Shown piece by piece: positions 7,759 through 14,422 of a DNA stretch of 27,549 nucleotides (positions are counted from its first letter, which is position 1; the number at the start of each line of letters is the position of its first letter). Below the pieces are notes generated by a model, which worked only from the letters and a program-made list of their open reading frames with translations, searched no databases and was not told the DNA's origin. The translations under genes and the position numbers were made by a program. The stretch is from an uncultured Olsenella sp. (GTDB taxonomy: Bacteria > Actinomycetota > Coriobacteriia > Coriobacteriales > Atopobiaceae): contig CAUGFC010000011.1 in the NCBI GenBank assembly GCA_959598545.1, positions 1-27,549 of the forward strand, given 5' to 3'.

Positions 7759-9258
7759 CTACGCGAGGCCGAGGCGCTCGAACTGCTCGGCCGGGGCGGC
7801 GTGCTCGGTGAGCCCACGCTTGAGCAGGTCGATCATGCGCTGCTCGGCGGCCGTGTCCTCGCCCACGAGGTCGTGGGTCTGGCCGTAGTCCGTCTCCAGG
7901 TCGAAGAGCTTGGACTCGTGGACCTCCTCGAGGCAGTCCTCGCGCTGATCGATGTTGGCCGGCTTGGTGCACGGGAACTTGTAGACCGGGTAGTCCGTCC
8001 ACGAAAGGAAGCGACCCATCTCGATCTTGTCGACGCAGTCCGTACCCATCTTCTTGCGGATGGTGTGCGGAATGGCCGCGTACTCGTAGCAGGGCTGGTT
8101 GCCCGGCACCGGTGCGCGGAAGTAGGTGTAGCGGCCGTCGGTCACGTTGACGGTCATGGCGTGCACGCCGAAGAGCGCGTAGTCGCGCGTGGGGGCGTCG
8201 GCGTCCGTGGCGAGCGGCATGAGCGAGGTGCCCATGACGGTCTCGGGCACGGGGCAGCCGTGCGCCTCGAGCACCGTGGGCATGATGTCGATCGCCTGGG
8301 TGAGCTGGTGGGCCCGCTCGCCGGCGCGCTCGCCGTGGGGGTACTTCACGATGAGCGGCAGGTGCGCGTGCTCGTTGTAGAGATGCATGTAGTTCTTGCC
8401 CAGGTAGTCGCGCTCTCCCAGGAAGTAGCCGTGGTCGGTGGTCACGATGATCGTGGTGCCCTCGTACATGCCCTTCTCCTTGAGCTTGTCGACGAGGGTG
8501 CCGAACCAGTGGTCGGTCATCGTGACGAGCGCCTTGTAGCGGCGCTGCACGTAGTCGACGGCGCTCTGGGGGATGTCGGTGTCGGAGACGCGCTTGTAGG
8601 GCGGGATCTCGAAGTAGTCGCGGTCCAGCCCGTCGTTTCCGCCGTACTCCTCCATGTACTTGTCGGGCACGTCGAAGGGCTCGTGCGGGTCGAAGGCCTC
8701 AACCATGAGGAAGAAGTCGTCGTCGCCGGCGTTCTCGTCGATGAAGTCGCACGCGGCTCGGAAGGTCTTGGGCGAGGGCATGTCCTCCTCGTTGGGCCAC
8801 GTCTCGCGGTTCTTCTGGTACTGCTCGCGCACGCGCCCGTAGAAGGTCTCGGGCATGTTGTCGGGCTCGTCGATGCGGCTGATCCAGGGGTCGCCCTCCT
8901 GGCCGCGGAAGAGCTCCCAAGTGTTGAAGAGCTGGAGGTAGCCCTCGCCGCCCGTGCGGGCGTAGTGGCAGTGGTCGGTCTTGATGCAGGTGTAGACCCC
9001 GCCGGCGCGCAGGCTGTCCACGAGCGTCACGTCGAAGGGCTCGATCGGTCCCCAGGGGCGCTCGAGGAAGTTGTAGCGCCCGCACATGATGTCGCGTCGG
9101 GCCGGCATGCAGGGAGCGGAGCCGATCCAGTGGTTGTCGAAAACGACGGAGTCCTGCGCGAAGGCCTCGAGGTTGGGGGTGCGCGCGCTCCTCTCGGGGC
9201 AGTAGCACGAGAGCGCGTCGCGGCGCAGGGTGTCCATCAGAACGAGAACGGTCCTCAT
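7759..9258 (-). CDS. Second cysteine-type sulfatase (family S1), no signal peptide
   Basis: A 499-residue sulfatase clearly distinct from the one at 5050-6537. The CxPxR signature CMPAR is at residues 50-54, so Cys50 is the predicted formylglycine site. Asp9 in LMDTLRRD, the DPHEPFD segment with His192, the metal motif TTDHG at 273-277 and Lys288 complete the expected active site. The protein begins MRTVLVLMDT with its catalytic strand, leaving no room for a signal peptide, so it is cytoplasmic. An AGGAGGAG ribosome site precedes the ATG. It follows the PTS IID gene by 72 nt, and that gap holds a hairpin. Two dissimilar sulfatases imply two sulfated positions or two substrates. A related phosphonate or phosphate hydrolase is less likely given the adjacent maturase. 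Confidence 0.92.
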   Translation of the reverse strand: MRTVLVLMDTLRRDALSCYCPERSARTPNLEAFAQDSVVFDNHWIGSAPCMPARRDIMCGRYNFLERPWGPIEPFDVTLVDSLRAGGVYTCIKTDHCHYARTGGEGYLQLFNTWELFRGQEGDPWISRIDEPDNMPETFYGRVREQYQKNRETWPNEEDMPSPKTFRAACDFIDENAGDDDFFLMVEAFDPHEPFDVPDKYMEEYGGNDGLDRDYFEIPPYKRVSDTDIPQSAVDYVQRRYKALVTMTDHWFGTLVDKLKEKGMYEGTTIIVTTDHGYFLGERDYLGKNYMHLYNEHAHLPLIVKYPHGERAGERAHQLTQAIDIMPTVLEAHGCPVPETVMGTSLMPLATDADAPTRDYALFGVHAMTVNVTDGRYTYFRAPVPGNQPCYEYAAIPHTIRKKMGTDCVDKIEMGRFLSWTDYPVYKFPCTKPANIDQREDCLEEVHESKLFDLETDYGQTHDLVGEDTAAEQRMIDLLKRGLTEHAAPAEQFERLGLA

Positions 9259-9284
9259 TGCTGCTCCTCCTAGCTATGGAAAGA

Positions 9285-9312
9285 CGCCCCGCCCAGAGGG
9301 GTGGGCGGGGCG
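9285..9312 (-). terminator. Hairpin between PTS-1 IID and sulfatase genes
   Basis: CGCCCCGCCC (9285-9294) and GGGCGGGGCG (9303-9312) form a perfect 10-bp stem with an 8-nt loop. On the minus strand it is followed by TCTTTCC. It could partly terminate transcription so that transporter genes are expressed more than sulfatase genes. Confidence 0.55.
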
Positions 9313-9330
9313 CCGAGAAAGGGTGGCTCC

Positions 9331-10164
9331 TTACGCGAAGATCTTGGGGAAGCCGGGGATGTAGTAGTTCAGGGCGAAGAGCACCAGGAACACGGCGATG
9401 ATGCCGAGGATGATCTGGGCGGAGTTCTTGCCCTGGCCCTTCTTCAGCAGACGGTAGCAGATGAAGGTCACGATGATCGGGAGCAGGCACGGCAGGACGG
9501 AGTCCAGCTGCGTCTGGAGCACCAGCGGGTCGCCCTCGTCGAAGGCGAACTCGATGGCGGTGGAGAGCTTGACCGTCGTGGCGATGAGGCCACCGGTGAC
9601 CATGACGCCGAGGACGTTGGCGGCGTCGCCGAGGCGGTCGAAGACCTCGACGCCGAACTTGTCGACGAGCGACATGCCGGACTCATAGCCCTTGTGCAGG
9701 CCGAAGTACTTGAGCGGCCAGTAGAGCAGGTTGATGAGCAGGAACATCACGACCGGGCCGAGGATGCTGCCGTTGGAGACGCACAGCGAGGCGCCGATGG
9801 AGCCCGCGATCGGGAACCAGGTGAGGTTGAGCAGCGAATCGCCGATGCCGGCGAAGGGGCCCATGAGCGAGGTCTTGATCGCGGTGACGGTGTCCTTGTG
9901 CTCCTCGTCGGTGTTCTCCTCGACGGCCGTGGCGATGCCGAGGATGAACGGGATGGCGATGGGGTGCGTGTTGAAGTACTCGAGGTAGCGCTGCATCGCC
10001 TTGACGCGCAGCTCCTTGGGAGCGTCCTTGTAGAGCTCCTCGAGGACCGGCGAGACGCAGTAGGTGAGCGAGAGGGACTGCATACGCTCGTAGTTGTGGG
10101 CGAACTGGCAGCCCTGGGTCCTGAGAAGGACCTTGTTGAGCGTCTTCTTAGAAATCTTACCCAT
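9331..10164 (-). CDS. PTS mannose/sorbose-family IID membrane subunit (PTS-1)
   Basis: A 277-residue IID component, which with IIC forms the membrane channel of a mannose-family phosphotransferase system. Family traits seen: an N-terminal soluble part with NYERMQ, the EYFNTHP segment, the FAGIGDSLLNLTWFPI motif near the middle, and C-terminal membrane helices ending GFPKIFA. Length is typical (about 270-280). The start codon overlaps the IIC stop by one base (TAATG), a sign of translational coupling. Gene order IIA-IIB-IIC-IID-sulfatase-maturase-sulfatase suggests a sulfated sugar as substrate, but family membership alone gives no sugar specificity. Confidence 0.93.
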   Translation of the reverse strand: MGKISKKTLNKVLLRTQGCQFAHNYERMQSLSLTYCVSPVLEELYKDAPKELRVKAMQRYLEYFNTHPIAIPFILGIATAVEENTDEEHKDTVTAIKTSLMGPFAGIGDSLLNLTWFPIAGSIGASLCVSNGSILGPVVMFLLINLLYWPLKYFGLHKGYESGMSLVDKFGVEVFDRLGDAANVLGVMVTGGLIATTVKLSTAIEFAFDEGDPLVLQTQLDSVLPCLLPIIVTFICYRLLKKGQGKNSAQIILGIIAVFLVLFALNYYIPGFPKIFA

Positions 10165-10973
10165 TAGAGATCATACTCCTCGTCCTCGTCGCTGGCAGGG
10201 GCTGCAACGGCTGCGGTGGCCTGGGCCTTCTTGCCGCTCTCGACGACGAAGTCGTAGAAGCCGGCGGCCGCGGCGGCCACGAGGGCGATGCCGATCGTCG
10301 GGACCTTGAGGAAGGCGGCGAGCACGAAGCCGCAGATGAGGAAGATCCACATGTTCTTCTTCATCATCATGGTCAGCAGCATCGCAAGGCCGACGGCGGG
10401 CATGACGCCACCGGCGGTCGAGAAGGCCGAGAGGACCCACGGCACCTGGTTCTGCAGGAAGGTCATGATGTCCTCGACCACGAACGAGCCGATGCCCGTG
10501 GCGATGAAGACCGGGATGGCACGGGTCAGGAAGAAGCAGACGGCGCCGCACCAGAAGTACTTGTTGATGGACTTGAACTCGCCGCTCTCGGCAGCCTTGT
10601 CCGCAGCGTGCAGGAACGTGATGTTGGTGGTCATCACGAGGATGTTGAGCTGCTGGACGAGCGTGGCGGTCGGGATGCCGATGGCCACGGCCAGGGCGAT
10701 GGCGCTCGCGGAGTCGCCGCCGGACATGATGCCGAGGGCCGCGCCCACGATGGTGCCGGAGATGACATCGGGCGGCACGTAGGCGCCGATGTTGTTGACG
10801 CCGAGCCACATGAGCTCCATGGTGGCGCCGATCATGATGGCGGTGGTCATGTCACCAAGGATGATGCCGACGCCCACAGAGGCGAGCAGCGGCTTCCTGA
10901 ATCCGAGGTGCGGGCCATACTGGTCCCAGGTACAAAGACCCGCCCAGATGGCAAGCAGCAGTGCTTGGATCAT
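10164..10973 (-). CDS. PTS mannose/sorbose-family IIC membrane subunit (PTS-1)
   Basis: A 269-residue polytopic membrane protein that forms the sugar path together with IID. Seen: a hydrophobic start (MIQALLLAIWAGLCTWDQYG), the family stretch around GATMELMWLGVNNIGAYVPPDVISGT, and further helices through about residue 240. It ends in a short acidic tail (ASDEDEEYDL) not needed for membrane insertion. A strong AAGGAGGAG site precedes the ATG. It lies about 70 nt after the IIB gene and shares one base with IID. The most similar known types are GalNAc (AgaW) and sorbose (SorA) permeases; the exact substrate is inferred from neighbours. Confidence 0.92.
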   Translation of the reverse strand: MIQALLLAIWAGLCTWDQYGPHLGFRKPLLASVGVGIILGDMTTAIMIGATMELMWLGVNNIGAYVPPDVISGTIVGAALGIMSGGDSASAIALAVAIGIPTATLVQQLNILVMTTNITFLHAADKAAESGEFKSINKYFWCGAVCFFLTRAIPVFIATGIGSFVVEDIMTFLQNQVPWVLSAFSTAGGVMPAVGLAMLLTMMMKKNMWIFLICGFVLAAFLKVPTIGIALVAAAAAGFYDFVVESGKKAQATAAVAAPASDEDEEYDL

Positions 10974-11044
10974 TTCTCCTCCTTCTATCGACTATCGTCC
11001 TGCCGACGGCGCGCCCTCTCCGCGCCGGACTGGCTGGCTGTGGA

Positions 11045-11533
11045 TTACGCCTCCGCGTGCGCTCCGGAGAGCAGGTCGGAGACGGCGACCTTGGGGTCGC
11101 GCGTGGTGGGCTGCATCCAGCACTCGACGCCCATCGCCATGAGCTTCTCGAGCGCCTCGCGCTCCGCGGGGGTAACGGACATGTTCTTGTGCAGGCGGGT
11201 GCGCTCGTCGTTGAAGCGCATGCCGGAGACGTTGAGGTAGTTGAACTCGAGGCCGTTCTCGCGCAGCTTGAGGGCGTCGACGGGGTTGGTGAACAGCACC
11301 ATCGTCACCTTCTTGAGCTCGGTCTTCTTGAGGACGTCGATGAACTTGTCCACACCGAAGACGGAGACCTTCACCTTGGGGACGGCGAGGCCCGCGACGG
11401 ACTTCTGGACGGGGTCGTTGGCGACCTTGTCGTCAACGATGATGACCGACTCGATGCCGTTGTCGGGGATCCAGGTGGAGGCGAGCTGGCCGTGGATCAG
11501 GCGGTCGTCGATGTCTACGAGCTTGAGTGGCAT
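11045..11533 (-). CDS. PTS mannose/sorbose-family IIB phosphotransfer subunit (PTS-1)
   Basis: A 162-residue cytoplasmic IIB domain that passes phosphate from IIA to the incoming sugar. The phospho-accepting histidine is His14 in the family signature DDRLIHGQ. The rest (WIPDNGIESVIIVDD, LFTNPVDALKLRENG) follows the IIB fold. The ATG at 11533 is preceded by AAGGGAGA. It lies between the IIA and IIC genes of the same operon. Mannose-family IIB enzymes phosphorylate the sugar at carbon 6, which matters here because a sugar sulfated at C6 could not be phosphorylated at that position. Confidence 0.93.
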   Translation of the reverse strand: MPLKLVDIDDRLIHGQLASTWIPDNGIESVIIVDDKVANDPVQKSVAGLAVPKVKVSVFGVDKFIDVLKKTELKKVTMVLFTNPVDALKLRENGLEFNYLNVSGMRFNDERTRLHKNMSVTPAEREALEKLMAMGVECWMQPTTRDPKVAVSDLLSGAHAEA

Positions 11534-11612
11534 GTCTTTCTCCCTTTCTCGTGTGCTTCCGTGCGCATCTTCTCGCCCCGGGCGGTCCCTTCCCCGCCGT
11601 GGGGCATCTAGC

Positions 11613-12050
11613 CTAGAGGTCGAGGTCGTCCTCGTCGTCGTCCGAGGCCATCTCGACCTTTATCTCGGCGAGGGTCTGGGCGTGGGCGGCCTCGATGAGC
11701 TCGCGGATCTCGTCGGCGCTGGAGACGGTGTCGCGCGAGAGCAGAAGCTCGATGAGCACGGGGAGGCTCAGGCCGGTGAAGGCGACCATGTCCATGCCCT
11801 TGAGGATGCTGCGGGAGATGACGTTGAACGGCGTGCCGCCGTGGATGTCGCAGATGGTGACGATCATGTCGCAGTCCGCCTTGAGCTCGGCGTAGGCCTG
11901 CGCGAACTCGTTCTCGAACGTCTCGGCCGACTTGTCCGCCGTGAGGGCGAGCGCGCGGACGTCCTCCTGGGGTCCGGCGACCATCTCGACGCTGCCCAGA
12001 GCCGCCCTCGCGAACTCACCGTGGCTCGCAACGATAACGCCAACCCTCAT
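11613..12050 (-). CDS. PTS mannose-family IIA phosphocarrier subunit (PTS-1)
   Basis: A 145-residue IIA protein, first gene of the transporter-sulfatase operon. It takes phosphate from HPr on His10 (VGVIVASHGEFA) and carries the family motif DIHGGTPFN at 68-76. The start at 12050 was chosen over an upstream in-frame ATG because the IIA fold begins at MRVGVIV and AAGGAGAG precedes it. It ends in a strongly acidic tail (SDDDEDDLDL) beyond the normal IIA domain. The upstream spacer, shared with the divergent DeoR gene, holds repeated TGTTCG words that are candidate operators. Confidence 0.93.
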   Translation of the reverse strand: MRVGVIVASHGEFARAALGSVEMVAGPQEDVRALALTADKSAETFENEFAQAYAELKADCDMIVTICDIHGGTPFNVISRSILKGMDMVAFTGLSLPVLIELLLSRDTVSSADEIRELIEAAHAQTLAEIKVEMASDDDEDDLDL

Positions 12051-12367
12051 GCCGCTCTCCTTCTCGTCGTGCCCTGCGTCAGACAAAAATAAGAGGGTGC
12101 GCATCCGACGATGAACTGCCCTCTCATAAACGAACGTGAATCGTGCCAACTTGTTTGTTTTTGTTCGATTGAACTATAGCCAACAGCCGGAGGTTTTCTG
12201 TTCGAGATTTGGCGCTTTGATGACGTAAGACGTCCGAACGGTTCCGATTTGTCGGTGAACGTTCTTTTTTGACGAGATTCGTGCGGTCATGGTCATATGC
12301 TCAATATGCTGTTCGCTGTGTGGGAAAACAGTAGGTAGTTCGATTCCCTTCGCATGAGGCAAACGAG
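12051..12367. promoter_or_regulatory. Divergent promoter region with TGTTCG operator candidates
   Basis: This AT-richer 317-nt spacer separates the PTS-1/sulfatase operon (minus) from the DeoR gene (plus). On the minus strand a -10-like TATAGT lies at 12178-12173. TTTGTTCG sits at 12160-12167 just downstream of it, and TCTGTTCG at 12197-12204 roughly where a -35 would be. On the plus strand TTGACG (12269-12274) with TCATAT (12293-12298, 18-nt spacer) could be the DeoR promoter, followed by CTGTTCG at 12309-12315. The same word recurs upstream of lacA and in the spacer upstream of lacC. Promoter hexamers are read by eye; no start site is known. Confidence 0.5.
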
Positions 12368-13132
12368 ATGCTCAAGACCGAACGACACGACACGATCGTC
12401 GAGATGTGCCGCGCGCGCGGCACCGTCACCGTGCGCGAGATCGCCGAGATTCTCGGCGTCTCGGACATGACGGTGCGCCGCGACCTCACGGAGCTCTCCG
12501 AGGAGGGTCGCCTGGTGCGCTTCCGCGGCGGCGCCAAGACGACGGACTCCACGCTCGGCCGCCCGCTCATATGCGAGCCCTCCCACCTCGAGCGCCAGCT
12601 TCTCCACATCGACGAGAAGACCCACATCGCCGAGCTCGCCGCGTCGCGCGTGCAGGAGGGCGACACGATCTTCCTGGGCTCGAGCACCACCGTGGAGCTC
12701 GTGGCGCAGAACCTCCCCAACGTCCCTCTGCGCGTCGTCACCAACAGTCTCCCGATCTTCAACCTCTTCGCGGACGGCGACAAGCGCGAAATCATCCTCA
12801 TCGGCGGCGCATACCGCCACCACTCGGGCACCTTCATGGGCGCCCTGGCGGAGAGCGCGCTCTCCTCGCTCGGCTTCGACAAGGCGTTCATCGGCGTGAA
12901 CGGCATCCGGGACGGCTCGCTCTACACCTCGTACTTCGACGCCGGCCGCCTCTACCAGATCGCGCTCGAGCGCGCCCGCGAGCACCTCGTCCTTGCCGAC
13001 TGGAGCAAGATGGACATGCTCGGGTTCTACGCGTTCCACGATCTCGAGCCCGACGACATCGTCGTGACCGACCCCGCGGTCGGCGAGGAGTACCTCGAGT
13101 CCCTGCGCACCTACTGCAACGTCATCCTGTGA
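12368..13132 (+). CDS. DeoR-family sugar-phosphate-responsive repressor (first copy)
   Basis: A 254-residue transcription factor, the full DeoR length. The helix-turn-helix spans about residues 20-41 (VTVREIAEILGVSDMTVRRDL) and is followed by the family linker GRLVRFRGGAK. The C-terminal effector domain shows the sugar-phosphate site at 102-115 (FLGSSTTVELVAQN), TNSLPIFN, GGAYRHHSGTFMG and DKAFIGVNGI. An AGG site lies 9 nt before the ATG. It is divergent from the PTS-1/sulfatase operon and upstream of lacAB on the same strand, so it probably controls both, responding to a galactose- or tagatose-phosphate by analogy with LacR. TGTTCG words in the flanking spacers are its likely targets. Confidence 0.92.
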   Translation: MLKTERHDTIVEMCRARGTVTVREIAEILGVSDMTVRRDLTELSEEGRLVRFRGGAKTTDSTLGRPLICEPSHLERQLLHIDEKTHIAELAASRVQEGDTIFLGSSTTVELVAQNLPNVPLRVVTNSLPIFNLFADGDKREIILIGGAYRHHSGTFMGALAESALSSLGFDKAFIGVNGIRDGSLYTSYFDAGRLYQIALERAREHLVLADWSKMDMLGFYAFHDLEPDDIVVTDPAVGEEYLESLRTYCNVIL

Positions 13133-13186
13133 CGCCCGCGGGGCCGTTTTCGCCGGACCCCGTCATTCTTGCGTTTCTCGCCCCAC

Positions 13187-13226
13187 TTTGTTCGGAGTTG
13201 TTCTAAATTTGGCTTGTGTTTGTTCG
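13187..13226 (+). promoter_or_regulatory. Phased TTTGTTCG words upstream of lacA
   Basis: TTTGTTCG occurs at 13187-13194 and 13219-13226, 32 nt apart (about three helical turns), with a related GTTGTTCT at 13197-13204, offset by 10 nt. They lie in the 124-nt gap between the DeoR gene and lacA, 30-70 nt before the lacA start. Spacing on one helix face fits a repressor operator. No clear -35/-10 pair is visible. Confidence 0.45.
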
Positions 13227-13256
13227 TATCGCAGTTTCGCGAGAAGGGATGCACGC

Positions 13257-13685
13257 ATGAGAATCGTCATCGGATCCGACGCTGAGGGCATGCCGCTCAA
13301 GGAGACCGTCAAGGCCTACCTGACCGAGCTCGGCCACGAGGTCGTCGACAAGAGCGAGGAGCCGGCCGCGGACTGCGTGGACTCCACGCTCGCCGTCGCG
13401 CACGACCTTCTCGAGAACCCCGACAGCCTGGGCTTCGCCTTCGACCTCTACGGCGACGGCTCCTACATGGCCGCCTGCAAGGTCAAGGGCATGGTCGCCT
13501 GCGAGTGCTCCGACGAGCGCTCCGCGTTCATGACGCGCCAGCACAACAACGCGCGCCTCATCACCATGGGCTCCGCCGTCGTGGGCGACGCCATCGCCCG
13601 CGGCATCGTGCGCGAGTTCCTCTCGGAGCCCTACGCCGGCGGTCGCCACCAGATCCGCGTGGACATGCTCAACAAGATGGCCTAG
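13257..13685 (+). CDS. lacA: Galactose-6-phosphate isomerase subunit LacA
   Basis: A 142-residue RpiB/LacAB-family protein. With LacB it converts D-galactose-6-phosphate to D-tagatose-6-phosphate, the first step of the tagatose-6-phosphate pathway, in the cytoplasm. It starts MRIVIGSDAEG and has HNNARLITMGS at 96-106. The position of the catalytic-cysteine loop seen in LacB is occupied by YGDG (65-68), as expected for the partner subunit. Length matches known LacA (about 142). AAGGGA precedes the ATG at 13257; an upstream in-frame start at 13188 lacks a ribosome site. It lies 22 nt before lacB. Confidence 0.93.
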   Translation: MRIVIGSDAEGMPLKETVKAYLTELGHEVVDKSEEPAADCVDSTLAVAHDLLENPDSLGFAFDLYGDGSYMAACKVKGMVACECSDERSAFMTRQHNNARLITMGSAVVGDAIARGIVREFLSEPYAGGRHQIRVDMLNKMA

Positions 13686-13707
13686 GGCCGAGACAAGGAG
13701 AACAACC

Positions 13708-14229
13708 ATGATCATCGCCATCGGCTGCGATCACATCGTCACCAACGAGAAGATGGCCATCTCTGACCACCTCAAGGCCTGCGGTCACACCGTCATCGAC
13801 TGCGGCACCTACGACCACGCGCGCACCCACTACCCGATCTACGGCAAGGCCGTGGGCGAGAAGGTCGCCTCCGGCGAGGCCGACGCCGGCGTCGTCATGT
13901 GCGGCACGGGCGTGGGCATCACCAACGCCGTCAACAAGGTCCCCGGCGCCCGCTGCGCGCTCGTCCGCGACATGTCCACCGCCGTCCACGCGCGCGAGTG
14001 CCTGAACGCCAACGTCATCGGCTTCGGTGGCAAGATTACCGGCGAGTTCCTCATCGCCGACATCGTGGACGCCTTCCTCGCCGCGAGCTACCAGCCCACG
14101 CCCGAGCGCGACGCCCTCGTCGCCAAGATCGACGCCGTCGAGGCCGGCTGCGACGCCGAGGCCCAAGCCGACCCGCACTTCTTCGACGAGTTCATCGAGA
14201 AGTGGGACCGCGGCGAGTACCACGACTAG
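13708..14229 (+). CDS. lacB: Galactose-6-phosphate isomerase subunit LacB
   Basis: A 173-residue catalytic subunit of galactose-6-phosphate isomerase. Seen: IGCDHIVTNEK at the start, DHARTHYPIYG, the active-site loop MCGTGVGI with Cys65, NAVNKVPGARCALVRD, and the conserved C-terminal DPHFFDEFIEKWDRGEY that distinguishes LacB from ribose-5-phosphate isomerase B. Length equals that of known LacB (about 171). AAGGAG precedes the ATG. A strong intrinsic terminator follows 30 nt downstream, so DeoR-lacA-lacB or lacA-lacB forms a unit. It supplies tagatose-6-P to the LacC kinase encoded at 22973. Confidence 0.96.
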   Translation: MIIAIGCDHIVTNEKMAISDHLKACGHTVIDCGTYDHARTHYPIYGKAVGEKVASGEADAGVVMCGTGVGITNAVNKVPGARCALVRDMSTAVHARECLNANVIGFGGKITGEFLIADIVDAFLAASYQPTPERDALVAKIDAVEAGCDAEAQADPHFFDEFIEKWDRGEYHD

Positions 14230-14258
14230 TCGCCCTTCTCGCTTTTCTCGCCCGTCTC

Positions 14259-14286
14259 AGCCCCGGTCACGCGACCGGGGCTTTTT
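14259..14286 (+). terminator. Intrinsic terminator of the lacAB unit
   Basis: AGCCCCGGTC (14259-14268) and GACCGGGGCT (14273-14282) form a perfect 10-bp stem with a 4-nt loop, followed by TTTTT. It is the clearest classical terminator in the window. Confidence 0.92.
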
Positions 14287-14303
14287 GTTTGCGGCTCGGC
14301 CCG

Positions 14304-14415
14304 GTGCGAGAAAAGCCGGGGCGTGTACCGGTCTGCATCGCAGCGACCGGTACACAGGGCGGCTTTTCTGCGCATCGCGGGTCCAAACCGGTACACAGGC
14401 GCGCTTTTCTCGCAC
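14304..14415. repeat. Family A structured repeat, copy 1
   Basis: GTGCGAGAAAAGC (14304-14316) is the inverse of GCTTTTCTCGCAC (14403-14415). Inside, GTGTACCGGTC (14323-14333) pairs perfectly with GACCGGTACAC (14345-14355), and AGAAAAGCC (14309-14317) pairs with GGCTTTTCT (14361-14369). A further direct copy of the right arm follows at about 14387-14415, so two alternative pairings are possible. The A-tract, GC stem, T-tract order resembles a bidirectional terminator, and it lies between two convergent genes. Confidence 0.75.
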
Positions 14416-14422
14416 GGCGGCC

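Noticed and set aside
5050..9258. Reading the sulfatases as secreted enzymes
   Set aside because: Neither has a hydrophobic N-terminal segment. The active-site strand starts within the first 10-20 residues, and good ribosome sites mark these starts.
5017..9273. A 1418-codon open frame on the plus strand
   Set aside because: It runs antisense to two sulfatases and the maturase, which have clear motifs. The product is a low-complexity Val/Ala/Arg/Glu/His string typical of shadow frames opposite G/C-ending codons.
13257..14229. Ribose-5-phosphate isomerase B pair instead of LacAB
   Set aside because: Two adjacent subunits of 142 and 173 residues, the LacB-specific C terminus and the tagatose-pathway neighbours point to galactose-6-phosphate isomerase.
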